Shown piece after piece: positions 48,598-57,657 of a stretch of 64,000 nt of DNA. The position numbers were made by a program, and so were the translations under genes. The first letter of the stretch is position 1, and each line of letters begins with the position of its first letter. The stretch lies in the NCBI GenBank assembly GCA_963830165.1, contig CAWHKZ010000005.1, positions 248,001 to 312,000 of the forward strand. The letters run 5' to 3'. Origin of the DNA: Bog-756 sp963830165. Its GTDB lineage: Bacteria > Actinomycetota > Acidimicrobiia > Acidimicrobiales > RAAP-2. The notes beneath the pieces were generated by a model. It made no database searches. It was given only the letters and a program-made list of their open reading frames with translations, and had not been told where the DNA came from.

Positions 48598-50046
48598 TCA
48601 GACCGCCTGGAGGAGCGACTGGAACGACTGGACGATCGCATTTACCGCCTGCGATGCCGCCTGGAACGCGTTCTGGGCTGTCAAGACGTCGATCTCCTCC
48701 TCATTCTCGTTGACGCCGGAAACCGAGGCCAGGTTGTTGGCCGCGGTCGTCGCCAGGTTGGTCGCCGAGGTCGCCGTGTTCGACGCGTTGGCCGCCTCGG
48801 TCCCGAGGGCTCCGATCAGCCCCTGGTACAGCGCATCGGGGCCGGCCGTGGAGCTCGCCAGCGCGGCCATGGCCTGGGCGTTCGTGGCATCCAGCGTGGG
48901 GGTCCCGATGACGTTCGCGTTGCCCGGGCCGGGCGCGGCGGCCGTGGCGATGAGCGAGGGGTCGGCGCTGTAGGCCGACGACACGGTGATGGTCGCCGCG
49001 GCGCTCGAGGTGGCGGTGTACGTCGAGCCCGATCCACCGTCGACGAAGATGTTCGGGAGCACGGTGCCGGCGTAGCCGCCGGCGATGGCCGAACCGGGAT
49101 CGCCGTTGGCGTCCATCCCGCCGGCCTGCAACGAGTTGACCGAGTCGGCCAGGGAGTTGGCCACCGAGGACAGCTGGGCCTGGTAGCCGGGCAGCACGGT
49201 GTTGACTGCGGACAGGGTCGCCCCGATCGACCCGCCCGCCGTCACCGGCGCCCCGGACGAGGTGGTGACGGCGAGGTCTCCGGTGGCGGCCGAACCCGAG
49301 GTGACCATCGTCTGGGCGACGTCACCCGACACCAGCTGGATACCGCCCAGCGACACCGTGAGGGACCCGTCGGGCGCGGTGGACGTCGAGACGCCGAGCA
49401 GGCCGGCCAGCTGGTCGACGTCGGCGCGCTGCTCGTCGCTCAACGAGTTGGGGTCCTGGCCGCCGGCGTTGCCGGCCACGATCCCCACGTTGAGCGAGGC
49501 GATCTGCGTGAGCAGGCCGTTGGCCTGGGCCAGCGTCCCCCCGTCGTTCGCGCCGGTCCCGACCTCGGCACTCAGGGACGAGGTCAGCTGGGAGAGCTGG
49601 GCGGAGCTGCTGTTCAGGGTCGACGCCAGGTTCTGCGCCGCCGTCGCCACGGACTGCTGGGCGCCCTGTTGGTTCGGGGTGGCGGCCAGGCTCGAAAGGT
49701 CCGACCAGAAGGTGCTGAGCTGGGCGGCCAGGCCGGTGGCGTCGGGCTCGGGGAAGATGGCCTCCACCGACTGCATCACCTCGTTGGCCTGATTCGCCGC
49801 TCCCTGCACCCCTTCGGCCGCGACGTTGGCCGATCCGTAGACGGCGTCGGTCAGCGCCTCCACCGAGGTGATGGTCACGCCTCCGCCGGACTGGAGGGGC
49901 TCGGCCGCCCCCACCGGAGCGAGCTCTACCGCCTCGCGTGCGTAGCCGGGCGTGTTGATGTTGGAGAGGTTGTTCGACGCCGTGTCGAGCTCGGCTGTGT
50001 CGGCATCGAGTCCACTCGCCAGGATCGACAGTCCGAGGTCGGTCAC
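48598..50046 (-). CDS. flgK: Flagellar hook-associated protein FlgK
   Basis: The 482-residue protein starts with the FlgK rod-type helix (LGLSILASGLDADTAELD, then ASNNLSNINTPGYAREAV, the usual NxSNxxTPGY) and ends with NAFQAASQAVNAIVQSF. It connects hook to FlgL. The GTG start at 50046 overlaps the FlgN-like stop by 4 bases (GTGA). Its length is close to the usual range for the family. Confidence 0.93.
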   Translation of the reverse strand: MTDLGLSILASGLDADTAELDTASNNLSNINTPGYAREAVELAPVGAAEPLQSGGGVTITSVEALTDAVYGSANVAAEGVQGAANQANEVMQSVEAIFPEPDATGLAAQLSTFWSDLSSLAATPNQQGAQQSVATAAQNLASTLNSSSAQLSQLTSSLSAEVGTGANDGGTLAQANGLLTQIASLNVGIVAGNAGGQDPNSLSDEQRADVDQLAGLLGVSTSTAPDGSLTVSLGGIQLVSGDVAQTMVTSGSAATGDLAVTTSSGAPVTAGGSIGATLSAVNTVLPGYQAQLSSVANSLADSVNSLQAGGMDANGDPGSAIAGGYAGTVLPNIFVDGGSGSTYTATSSAAATITVSSAYSADPSLIATAAAPGPGNANVIGTPTLDATNAQAMAALASSTAGPDALYQGLIGALGTEAANASNTATSATNLATTAANNLASVSGVNENEEEIDVLTAQNAFQAASQAVNAIVQSFQSLLQAV

Positions 50047-50525
50047 ATCATTCCCCGCACGATCCGCGGGTGGGGCACCGAGCGACGACCGTAGTTCGAC
50101 CCGTCGTCGCTCCGGAGATAGGCCAGCGCCTCCTCGGCCAGTGCGGAGCGGCGGTTGACCGCGGAGATCGTGAGGTCGGCCACGCTCTGGAGGTCGGCGA
50201 CCTCCGCGAGCAGGGCACGGCGACGTTCGTCGAGGATCACCTTCCACTCGTCGGGGAGCTCACCGACGATGTTCTCCAGACGGGCGTCGTGATCGAGACC
50301 GCACGCGGTGGTCACGCCGATGGTGACCGCCGCTCGCCGCAGGTCGGTCAGCCGGAGCTCTTCACTGGCCGACTGGAGTGCGCTCACCGACCGGGGGATC
50401 CACGAGGACTGGTCGCTGGCGACCAGCGACGCCAGCACCGTGAACTGGTAACTCAGCGAGTGGACCTGCTCCACTTCGTCGTCGAGGACCATGGCCAGCT
50501 GCGTGAGGAGTTCTTGCTCATCCAC
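50043..50525 (-). CDS. FlgN-like flagellar export chaperone
   Basis: The 160-residue protein is mostly helical (EQELLTQLAMVLDDEVEQVHSL; RRRALLAEVADLQSVADLTI) with no signal peptide. Family similarity is weak, but the position just before flgK and the 4-base overlap with it are typical of FlgN, which escorts FlgK and FlgL. Start: GTG at 50525, with no clear ribosome site. The function is inferred from context. Confidence 0.6.
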   Translation of the reverse strand: MDEQELLTQLAMVLDDEVEQVHSLSYQFTVLASLVASDQSSWIPRSVSALQSASEELRLTDLRRAAVTIGVTTACGLDHDARLENIVGELPDEWKVILDERRRALLAEVADLQSVADLTISAVNRRSALAEEALAYLRSDDGSNYGRRSVPHPRIVRGMM

Positions 50526-50564
50526 GCTGACTACAACGGCCCAGAAGCCCAGCAAGTTCAGGGG

Positions 50565-50837
50565 TCAGCGCTCGATATCTCGCTTCGGTCGACGGTCGGG
50601 GCCGGACTGCGCCTGCACCCGGGCGTAGTGGAGCACGACCCCGGTCACGATCCACACCAGTACGCCCGAGACCACGAGTGCGAGTGCCAGGCGCACCAGG
50701 AGGGTGACGACCGGGAGGTCGCCCCTGATCACGTCCGACATCGACGGAAGGATCATGACGATGGCCAGAACGATGGCGGCCAGCGGGCGGAGTCGCTGGA
50801 CGTCGGCCGCCAACATCCGGTAGTCCCGCCAGTTCAC
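50565..50837 (-). CDS. Small two-helix membrane protein in the flagellar operon
   Basis: The 90-residue protein (GTG at 50837) has two membrane segments (PLAAIVLAIVMILPS and ALALVVSGVLVWIVTGVVL) and a basic C-terminus (RPKRDIER). It overlaps the FlhF-like gene by 4 bases (GTGA) and lies 39 bases before the FlgN-like start, so it is made with the flagellar proteins. No family is recognised. It occupies the place after flhF where flhG is often found in other bacteria. Confidence 0.6.
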   Translation of the reverse strand: MNWRDYRMLAADVQRLRPLAAIVLAIVMILPSMSDVIRGDLPVVTLLVRLALALVVSGVLVWIVTGVVLHYARVQAQSGPDRRPKRDIER

Positions 50838-52435
50838 TCCCGTGGCTCCATCGCCCGGCTGAGCAAAGTCACGGTCCACCCCATGGCCGAGCTCGCCTCG
50901 CCGTCCACGAAGGTGATGGGCACGGCGCCGAGCAGCTCGGCGGGGCTGTAGGTCGACTCCACCCCCCACAGTGCCACCGCGTCCATCGACGGGAGGTGGT
51001 CCTTCCAGCGCTCGACGTCCTGCCGCTTCATCGATGCCGAGACCGCACCGAGCACATAGTCGGGCCGCAGGCTCTCGATGAACGCGAGGGTGGTCGACCG
51101 GATGGGGAGACCGGGATCGGATTCGACCGTCACCAGCGACGGGCGCCCGGCCGACCGGCGCCGGGCCACCTGTTGCACGGCGAGGAGGTCGTCTCCGGTC
51201 TGGAGGAGGCCCCCGGACGAGTCGTCCGAGGGTGCCGGGTCGTCGACGGTCCATGGACGCTGTCCGGGCGCCCTCCGGGGACCGTGGCGGTAGGGCGATT
51301 CGCCCAGGAGCAGCCGGGCGGTCCGGTCGACGGGCCCGCGGGTCCCGACGACGACCACGACCGTGCCGGCCTCGGTGGGCAGTGGTGGCGCGACCGGGAG
51401 CCGGTCCATGGCCTGGAGCAGTGCATCGAGGGTGGCCCTGGCCGACCGGGGCATGTGGGCCTCCGGCACGCCGAGTCCCCGGAGGCGCTCGTAGAGGTCG
51501 GGAACGGGCCGGGGTGGGGGCTTGCGGGCCGCGGGGACGGACGGGCCCGTGGCCTTCGGGCGCGACGGCCGGCGGGCGGGGGCGTCGGCCCGGGCCGGGG
51601 CGGCGGCGTACCCGACGACCGCGGGCGACGACGCGGCCTTCTCCCCGGTGGCCTTGCCCGCCGCCCCGGGGGACTTGGCTCCGGTCCTGGAGGACTTGGC
51701 CCCGGTCTTGGGGGCCTTGGCTCCCGCGGGCCGCCGGGCCGGGATAGCGGGCGGGTCGGTCCCCGGCGCGGGCTCCGGCGGTGGTGGCGCGGCGTCGCCG
51801 TCGATCGGCGAGGGTTCGGGTTCGGGCGGGTCGGGCTCCGGCGCGGGCTCCGGCGGTGGCGGTGCGGGCTCCGCCGACCGCTCGTCCCGGATGATCGCGG
51901 CATCCCCTGCGGTCAGGGCGGCCTCGGCCTCGGCCAGCACGTCGTCGAACGCGGCCGACGGGATGGGGTCGAACTGGAGCGTGAGCTGGTCGGTCGTGTC
52001 CTCGACCAGGGCCGCCAGCGTGTCCGGCACCTGCTCCGACGGTGCGGAGCCCACCCCGGCGCCCGTGTCCGGTTCGTCGGCGACCTGTGCGGCCTGTGCG
52101 ACCGGGTCGTCCTCCCCCGTCGCGTGATCCGGCGGGCCCTCCGAGGACGTCCCCCCGGACGACGCCTCCCGCGCTGCGGCCCGGGCCCTGGCGGCACGCC
52201 GTCGCCGGGGCGCGGGCCCGTCGGCCCCGGGGGGCGGCTGGACGCCGGCGACGTACAGTTCGGTGGCGAAGAACCCGGCGACGCCGCCGCGCCGCGTCTT
52301 CCAGCACCGCAGCTCGACCGACGGACCCAGTGCCTCCCGGGCCCGCAGCAGGGCTTCCTCCGCTGAACGGCCCTCGAACTCGTCGGCGCCGGACGGGGCG
52401 GCCTCCGCCGGATCAGGCCGCGACCACAGTGCCAT
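50834..52435 (-). CDS. Degenerate FlhF-like protein (pseudo-GTPase)
   Basis: The 533-residue protein sits just after flhA, the normal place for flhF, and its N-terminal ~55 residues (LLRAREALGPSVELRCWKT, RRGGVAGFFATELYVAG) match the FlhF B-domain start. Residues ~60-330 are a long Pro/Ala/Glu-rich linker. From ~355 a remnant of the SRP-type GTPase domain is seen: VVVVVGTRGPVDRTAR stands where a P-loop GxTGxGKTTT should be (no Lys, no Ser/Thr). In place of the TKLD motif is ALWGVESTYSPAELL, followed by a normal VPITFVDGE end. GTP binding is therefore unlikely. FlhF normally places the flagellum at the pole; here it may act as a scaffold. Confidence 0.7.
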   Translation of the reverse strand: MALWSRPDPAEAAPSGADEFEGRSAEEALLRAREALGPSVELRCWKTRRGGVAGFFATELYVAGVQPPPGADGPAPRRRRAARARAAAREASSGGTSSEGPPDHATGEDDPVAQAAQVADEPDTGAGVGSAPSEQVPDTLAALVEDTTDQLTLQFDPIPSAAFDDVLAEAEAALTAGDAAIIRDERSAEPAPPPPEPAPEPDPPEPEPSPIDGDAAPPPPEPAPGTDPPAIPARRPAGAKAPKTGAKSSRTGAKSPGAAGKATGEKAASSPAVVGYAAAPARADAPARRPSRPKATGPSVPAARKPPPRPVPDLYERLRGLGVPEAHMPRSARATLDALLQAMDRLPVAPPLPTEAGTVVVVVGTRGPVDRTARLLLGESPYRHGPRRAPGQRPWTVDDPAPSDDSSGGLLQTGDDLLAVQQVARRRSAGRPSLVTVESDPGLPIRSTTLAFIESLRPDYVLGAVSASMKRQDVERWKDHLPSMDAVALWGVESTYSPAELLGAVPITFVDGEASSAMGWTVTLLSRAMEPRE

Positions 52436-54500
52436 CGTTCACGCTCCCGACCGTCTCGAGTCGCATGGACGCCGTGATCTCACCCGCGCCGATCACGGCG
52501 ATCCTCGGGAGACTGGGTTTGAGGAGCCGGCGGAGGGCGGGGCGGAGCCGGGTGGCACACAGGACCACCGGGTTGAGGCCCTTCGCTTCGGCGTCGCGGG
52601 ACAGCTGGGCGACCTGGCGGACCATCGACTCGGCCACCGAGGGCTCGATGCCGACCGTGCGGCCGCGCTCGCCGACCCGCAGCGCACCGAGGAGGCTCTG
52701 CTCGAAGGCCGGGGCGAGGGTGATGATGGCCAGGGTGCCGTCGGCGGCGTACTGCGAACCGATGGTCGAACCCAGGGCGATCCGCGCCGCCTCCAGGAAG
52801 CTGTCGGCGTCCTTCTGCTGGGAACGCGACTGTTCGGTCAGGGCTTCGAGGATGCGGACCAGATCGCGCACCGGGATGCCCTCGTCGAGCAGCCCTCTGA
52901 GCACCCCCTGCACGTCGCCGAGGGTCAGGTTGGCCGCGGTCATCTCGTCGAGCACCACCGGATTCGACGCCTTGATCGCATCGAGCAGCAGCTTGGTGTC
53001 CTGTCGGGAGAGCAGCTCGCCGGCGTGCTCGCGGACCACCTCGGCCAGGTGGGTGGTCACGACCGCCGAGCGGTCCACCACGGTGATCCCGGCCACCGCC
53101 GCCTGGTGGCTGAGGTCCGCCGAGATCCACTTGGCTCGGCCGCCGAAGGCGGGATCACGGGTCTCCATGCCGGCAAGATTATCCAGGTTCTGGCCGATCG
53201 CCAGGAGCTTGCCGCGGGGTGCCTCGCCCCGCGCCACCTCCACCCCGTGGACCCGGATGGCGTAGGTGGCCCGGGGGAGATCGAGGTTGTCGCGGGTGTG
53301 GACCTGGGGCATGACGATCCCGAGTTCCATGGCCACATTCCTGCGCAAGGCCTTCACCCGCTCGAGCAGATCGCCCCCCCGGTCGGTCTGGACCAGGTCG
53401 ACCAGCTCCAGCCCGATCTCGAGGGCCAGGGGCTCCACGGCCAGGCTGGCGGCCAGGGCCTCCGGCGTCTCCGTGGTCGAGGGGGCCTCCTCGGGAGCCG
53501 GCTCCTCGGTCACCTCCATGACGTCTCGCTTGATCCGCGCCCCGATGAAGAACACGGCCCCCCCGATGAGCAGGAACGGGATCTTGGGCAGTCCCGGGAT
53601 GATGGCGAGGCCGGCGATCAACAGACCGGTCGTCCGCACGATCCTGCGATGCCGGGACAGCTGGGTCAGGACGTCGTGTCCGAGATCGTGCTCGGTGGCC
53701 GCACGGGTGACGATGATGCCCGTGGACAGCGACAGCAACAGCGCCGGGATCTGCGAGACCAACCCGTCCCCGACCGACAGGAGGCTGTAGGTGTTGACGG
53801 CCTGGCTCACCGACATGTGCTGCACCAGGATGCCGGTGGCGAGGCCACCCACCAGGTTGATCATGGTGATGACGATGGCCGCGATGGCGTCGCCCCGGAC
53901 GAACTTGGAGGCTCCGTCCATGGCTCCGTAGAAGTCCGCCTCGTCGGCGATCTCCTTGCGGCGTCGGCGGGCCTCCTGCTCGTTGATCGCTCCCGCGTGC
54001 AGGTCGGCGTCGATGGCCATCTGCTTGCCGGGCATCCCGTCGAGCGTGAACCGTGCCGCCACCTCCGCCACCCGACCGGCGCCGGAGGTGATGACCACGA
54101 ACTGGATGATGACGAGGATGAGGAAGACGACCAGGCCGACCAGGATCGACCCGCCGATCACGAAGTGGCCGAACGCCTCGATCACCACGCCCGCATAGCC
54201 GTGCAACAGGACCAGGCGGGTGGCCGCGACGTTGAGGGCCAGGCGGAACATGGTGGCGACCAGCACCAGCGTGGGGAAGACGGAGAAGTCCAGGGGCCGC
54301 TTCACCTGCATGGCCGTGAACAGGACCAGCACCGCGCCGGTGATGTTGGCCGTGATGAGCAGGTCGAGGACGAACGTGGGCAGCGGTACGACCAGCACGA
54401 CGACCACGGCCACCACCGACAGCGGCACGGCCATGGTCGTCAGCGACCGCATCCGGCTCTCGGGGACGGTGCGGGTGGAGGACGGCGGAGTGCTAGCCAC
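52413..54500 (-). CDS. flhA: Flagellar type III export gate protein FlhA
   Basis: The 695-residue protein has eight N-terminal membrane segments, the conserved FPTLVLVATMFRLALNVAATR and DGMPGKQMAIDADLHAGAI stretches, FYGAMDGASKFVRGDAIA, and a C-terminal cytoplasmic domain (from ~350) that docks chaperone-bound cargo. The start is GTG at 54500. A 10-codon reading frame ends at the overlapping GTGAGTG just before it. It overlaps the FlhF-like gene by 23 bases. A sigma-28-like motif lies 107 bases upstream in the 212-base gap after flhB. Confidence 0.95.
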   Translation of the reverse strand: MASTPPSSTRTVPESRMRSLTTMAVPLSVVAVVVVLVVPLPTFVLDLLITANITGAVLVLFTAMQVKRPLDFSVFPTLVLVATMFRLALNVAATRLVLLHGYAGVVIEAFGHFVIGGSILVGLVVFLILVIIQFVVITSGAGRVAEVAARFTLDGMPGKQMAIDADLHAGAINEQEARRRRKEIADEADFYGAMDGASKFVRGDAIAAIVITMINLVGGLATGILVQHMSVSQAVNTYSLLSVGDGLVSQIPALLLSLSTGIIVTRAATEHDLGHDVLTQLSRHRRIVRTTGLLIAGLAIIPGLPKIPFLLIGGAVFFIGARIKRDVMEVTEEPAPEEAPSTTETPEALAASLAVEPLALEIGLELVDLVQTDRGGDLLERVKALRRNVAMELGIVMPQVHTRDNLDLPRATYAIRVHGVEVARGEAPRGKLLAIGQNLDNLAGMETRDPAFGGRAKWISADLSHQAAVAGITVVDRSAVVTTHLAEVVREHAGELLSRQDTKLLLDAIKASNPVVLDEMTAANLTLGDVQGVLRGLLDEGIPVRDLVRILEALTEQSRSQQKDADSFLEAARIALGSTIGSQYAADGTLAIITLAPAFEQSLLGALRVGERGRTVGIEPSVAESMVRQVAQLSRDAEAKGLNPVVLCATRLRPALRRLLKPSLPRIAVIGAGEITASMRLETVGSVNDGTVVAA

Positions 54501-54606
54501 TCACGCGCCTACCCGTCTGCGGACGTGTTGCACGGAAGGAACTCCTGACGTGTGGCCTGGCCTGCTTCCCTCCGTGGATACGTCGCGGCCTTCCTGGCCC
54601 GATCGA

Positions 54607-54634
54607 ACTACGGCCCGGTCGAGCCCAGAATTGA
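54607..54634 (-). promoter_or_regulatory. Sigma-28-like promoter before flhA
   Basis: On the minus strand TCAA and GCCGTAGT are 16 bases apart, in the only gap of more than 200 bases between flhB and flhA. The same arrangement (TGAA-N16-GCCGTTAC) occurs before flbD. The distance to the flhA GTG is about 107 bases. The match is imperfect. Confidence 0.35.
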
Positions 54635-54712
54635 GGGGCAGCGTCCCGTTCGTCCGGGAGCGGGACCCGCCCGGGCGCTCCGGACCGATGACGCACGAGC
54701 CTGCGGCAGGGC

Positions 54713-55819
54713 TCAGCCGGCGGAACGCAGCTCGATGGAGTCCATGCGGTGGACGCTCCGGATCGCCTTGGCGGTGGGCGAGAGCGAGTAGACGAAGGCG
54801 AGGAGCCGGGCGACCGAACCGTAGAGGCGGGGCGGCACCAGGTCGTCGATCTCGCACGAGGCATGCAGGGTACGGGCCAGCAACGGGTTCTCGACCAGGG
54901 GGACCCCGTGCTCGACGGCCTCTTCCCGGATGCGCTGGGCCATGAAGTCGGCACCCTTGGCCACGACCCGGGGAGCCCGGTCGTTCTCCCGGTCGTAGGC
55001 GATGGCGACGGCGAAGTGGGTGGGATTGGTGACCACCACGTCGGCCGAGGCGACGGCGGCCATCATGCGCAGGCGGGACAGGCTCCGCGCCTTCCGCCGC
55101 ACCGCGCGGCGGATCTCGGGGGAGCCGTCGTTCCGGCGCAGCTCGTCCCTGACCTGCTGCTTGGTCATCCGGAGGCTCTTCTGGTAGTTCCGACGGGTGA
55201 ACCCGTAGTCGACCGCGGCGATGAGCAGCGCCAGGCCCCCGACGTCACGCAGCATCACCACGGTGGTCGAGGCCGTGGCCGCCAACGTGGTGGGCAGCGG
55301 GAGCGTGTTGCCGCCGAGCACGGCTCCCATCAGCCGGCGCATCGTGACGAAGGCGACGGCGCTCAGGATCCCGAGCTTCAGGAGGGTCTTGACGAGTGTC
55401 CACAGCCCCTGGCTCGAGAACGTCCGCTTGAACCCGGTCATCGGATTGACCCGGGACAGCTTCATCCCCACTGCCTTGGGCGTGAAGCGGAACCCGACCT
55501 GGCCGAAGGCGGCCGCGACACCGATGACCGTGCAGAGGACGACGATCGGGATCGCGGCGACGGCGAACGTGCCCATCCCGGCCGAGAGCACCCCGGTGGC
55601 GCTGGCGGTACTCGGGTCGGTCATGGCCTGGATCACCACCTGCGTGAAGCTGGTGATGCGGCTGGCGGCCGCGCCGCCGAGCGCCGGCAGTGTCGAGGCC
55701 ACCACCAGCAGGCTGACCCACGAGCCGAGCTCCCGCGACAGTGCGACCTTGCCCTGTTCCCGCATCTCCTTGCGATGCTTGGGTGTGGCCTTCTCGGTCT
55801 TCTCCGACGACGGCGCCAC
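54713..55819 (-). CDS. flhB: Flagellar export switch protein FlhB
   Basis: The 368-residue protein has an N-terminal SEKTEKATPKHRKEMREQGKVALS, four membrane segments, and the self-cleaving motif NPTHFAVAIAYD (cleavage between Asn and Pro, which changes substrate from hook to filament). The GTG start at 55819 is one base from the fliR stop. It is the last gene before a 212-base gap. Confidence 0.95.
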   Translation of the reverse strand: MAPSSEKTEKATPKHRKEMREQGKVALSRELGSWVSLLVVASTLPALGGAAASRITSFTQVVIQAMTDPSTASATGVLSAGMGTFAVAAIPIVVLCTVIGVAAAFGQVGFRFTPKAVGMKLSRVNPMTGFKRTFSSQGLWTLVKTLLKLGILSAVAFVTMRRLMGAVLGGNTLPLPTTLAATASTTVVMLRDVGGLALLIAAVDYGFTRRNYQKSLRMTKQQVRDELRRNDGSPEIRRAVRRKARSLSRLRMMAAVASADVVVTNPTHFAVAIAYDRENDRAPRVVAKGADFMAQRIREEAVEHGVPLVENPLLARTLHASCEIDDLVPPRLYGSVARLLAFVYSLSPTAKAIRSVHRMDSIELRSAG

Positions 55820-55820
55820 G

Positions 55821-56579
55821 TCAGCCGCCGTAGAGCTGTGAGGTGGCCCGTCCGACCAGGTTGACGACGTCGCCGGGCAGGGCCACGAGGGCCAGGCCGA
55901 CGCCGATCAGCGCCACCGTGATCTGCAGGGGGAAGCCGAACACGAAGACGTTGATCTGCGGTGCGGCCTTGGCCAGGAGGGCAAGCACCACCTGGGTCAC
56001 GAACAGCACGGCGATCACCGGTGCCGCGATCTCCACCGCCGCGGCGAAGAACGTGGTCAGGTCGCCGGTGAGCAGGTTGGCCAGGTTGCCCGACGAGGCA
56101 TTCGGAATCGAGGTCCCGATCGCGCTGAAGGAGCGGAGGAATCCGTTGACGATCACCAGGTCGGCCCCGGTCGTGAAGATGAGAGCCATGCTGACCAGGT
56201 TGTAGAACTGGCCGACGATCGGGGTCTGCTGCAGTGACAGCGGGTCGATCGCCGCCGGCAGGTTCATCCCGGAGAACAGGTCGATGAGGCTGCCCGCGGC
56301 GGTCACGGCCGAGACGAACATGAGCACCACGAAGCCCAGGACGAACCCCACCAGTGCCTGGATGACCACCTGGGTCACGATCTCCATGTCCGACGACGGC
56401 AGGGGGTAGTGCTGGACCGTGTGGGCCATGTCGAACGCGAGGCCGAGGGCGAGGGCGATCTTCGCCATGATCGGGATCGACTGGTTGGAGAACGGTGGGC
56501 AGACGATCACCCAGGCGGACGCCCGCACGAGGGCCAGCACGAAGGCGACGGCGAAGGCCGAGGACAGCTGGAACGTCAC
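55821..56579 (-). CDS. fliR: Flagellar export gate protein FliR
   Basis: The 252-residue protein has about six membrane segments and family features (VRASAWVIVCPPF, PLSLQQTPIVGQFYNLVSMAL). It forms the export gate with FliP and FliQ. The GTG start overlaps the fliQ stop by 4 bases, and flhB follows after a single base. Confidence 0.93.
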   Translation of the reverse strand: MTFQLSSAFAVAFVLALVRASAWVIVCPPFSNQSIPIMAKIALALGLAFDMAHTVQHYPLPSSDMEIVTQVVIQALVGFVLGFVVLMFVSAVTAAGSLIDLFSGMNLPAAIDPLSLQQTPIVGQFYNLVSMALIFTTGADLVIVNGFLRSFSAIGTSIPNASSGNLANLLTGDLTTFFAAAVEIAAPVIAVLFVTQVVLALLAKAAPQINVFVFGFPLQITVALIGVGLALVALPGDVVNLVGRATSQLYGG

Positions 56580-56854
56580 CCCTGCCCCGCGACGATCTTG
56601 GGAATCGAGTGGTAGAGCGATTCAGAGTAGGACACCGCATCGGCGAGCATCCAGTGCCCGAGGAGCAGGAGCACCACCCCGATCGCCACCACCTTGGGCA
56701 GGAACGTCAGGGTGAACTCCTGGATCGAGGTGACGGCCTGGAAGAGCGAGACGGTCAGGCCGACCACGAGGCTCACCACGAGCACCGGACCGGCGAGCTC
56801 GGCCACCAGCAGCAGCCCCTGCGATGCGAGGTGGAGGACGGTGTTGTCGGTCAC
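56576..56854 (-). CDS. fliQ: Flagellar export gate protein FliQ
   Basis: The 92-residue protein has two membrane helices and the FliQ signature (VVGLTVSLFQAVTSIQEFTLTFLPK). It is part of the FliPQR core. It starts with GTG at 56854, 61 bases after fliP, and overlaps fliR by 4 bases. Confidence 0.93.
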   Translation of the reverse strand: MTDNTVLHLASQGLLLVAELAGPVLVVSLVVGLTVSLFQAVTSIQEFTLTFLPKVVAIGVVLLLLGHWMLADAVSYSESLYHSIPKIVAGQG

Positions 56855-56915
56855 CGGGTCCTGGCCTCCCCACGGTCCCGGCGGATCCCCCGCTGCGTCA
56901 CGAGCGCCGGGGTAC

Positions 56916-57602
56916 TCACGTGCGGAAGGACTGGATGAGGGAGCTCACGACGAGGGACCAGCCGTCGATGAGGACGAACAGGAGGATCTTGAAGGGGAGG
57001 GAGATGAGCGTGGGCGGCAGCATGTACATGCCCATCGACATCATGATCGCCGACACCACCAGGTCGATGATCATGAACGGGATGAAGATCATGAAGCCGA
57101 TGAGGAACGCCGTCTCGATCTCCGACAGCACGAAGGCCGGTATGACCGTGGTCAAGGGCAGTGACTCCGGGTTCGACGTGTGCTCGTTGGCCGCGGAGGT
57201 GAACAGGGACAGCTCGTTCGACCTGGTCTGCAGCAGCATCCAGTGTTCGATCGGCACCTCGCCGCGATCGATGGCCTGGGTGGCCGTGATCTGCCCGTGC
57301 TCGTAGGGCTGGACGGCCACGTGGTTGATCTGGGTGATGACCGGACCCATGATGAACAGGGAGATGAACAGTGCCAGTCCGGCGATGACCTGGTTGGGCG
57401 GGACCGTCTGGGTCCCCAGGGCGTTGCGGGTGAGGGACAGCACGATGAAGACGCGCGTGAAGCCGGTCATCATGATCAGCACCGACGGCACGATCGCCAG
57501 CACCGTGATGACGATGATGATGAGCACCGCGGTGGACGGATCTTTCAATCCGCTCACATTCACGTTGACGTTGGAGGATGACGCGAGTAGCGAGAGCGTC
57601 AA
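56916..57602 (-). CDS. fliP: Flagellar export gate protein FliP
   Basis: The 228-residue protein shows the FliP family stretches (VPSVLIMMTGFTRVFIVLSL, NALGTQTVPPNQVIAGLALF, FMIFIPFMIIDLVVSAIMMSMGMYMLPP). Its N-terminus is short, about 30 residues before the first helix, compared with longer signal-bearing FliP proteins. Translation starts with an unusual TTG at 57602 with an AAGG site 9 bases upstream. It lies 55 bases after fliO. Confidence 0.93.
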   Translation of the reverse strand: MTLSLLASSSNVNVNVSGLKDPSTAVLIIIVITVLAIVPSVLIMMTGFTRVFIVLSLTRNALGTQTVPPNQVIAGLALFISLFIMGPVITQINHVAVQPYEHGQITATQAIDRGEVPIEHWMLLQTRSNELSLFTSAANEHTSNPESLPLTTVIPAFVLSEIETAFLIGFMIFIPFMIIDLVVSAIMMSMGMYMLPPTLISLPFKILLFVLIDGWSLVVSSLIQSFRT

Positions 57603-57657
57603 GTAGGGACCTTGGGAACACCGGGAGAACTCCGGGACATGGCCCCGGTACGTCGGC

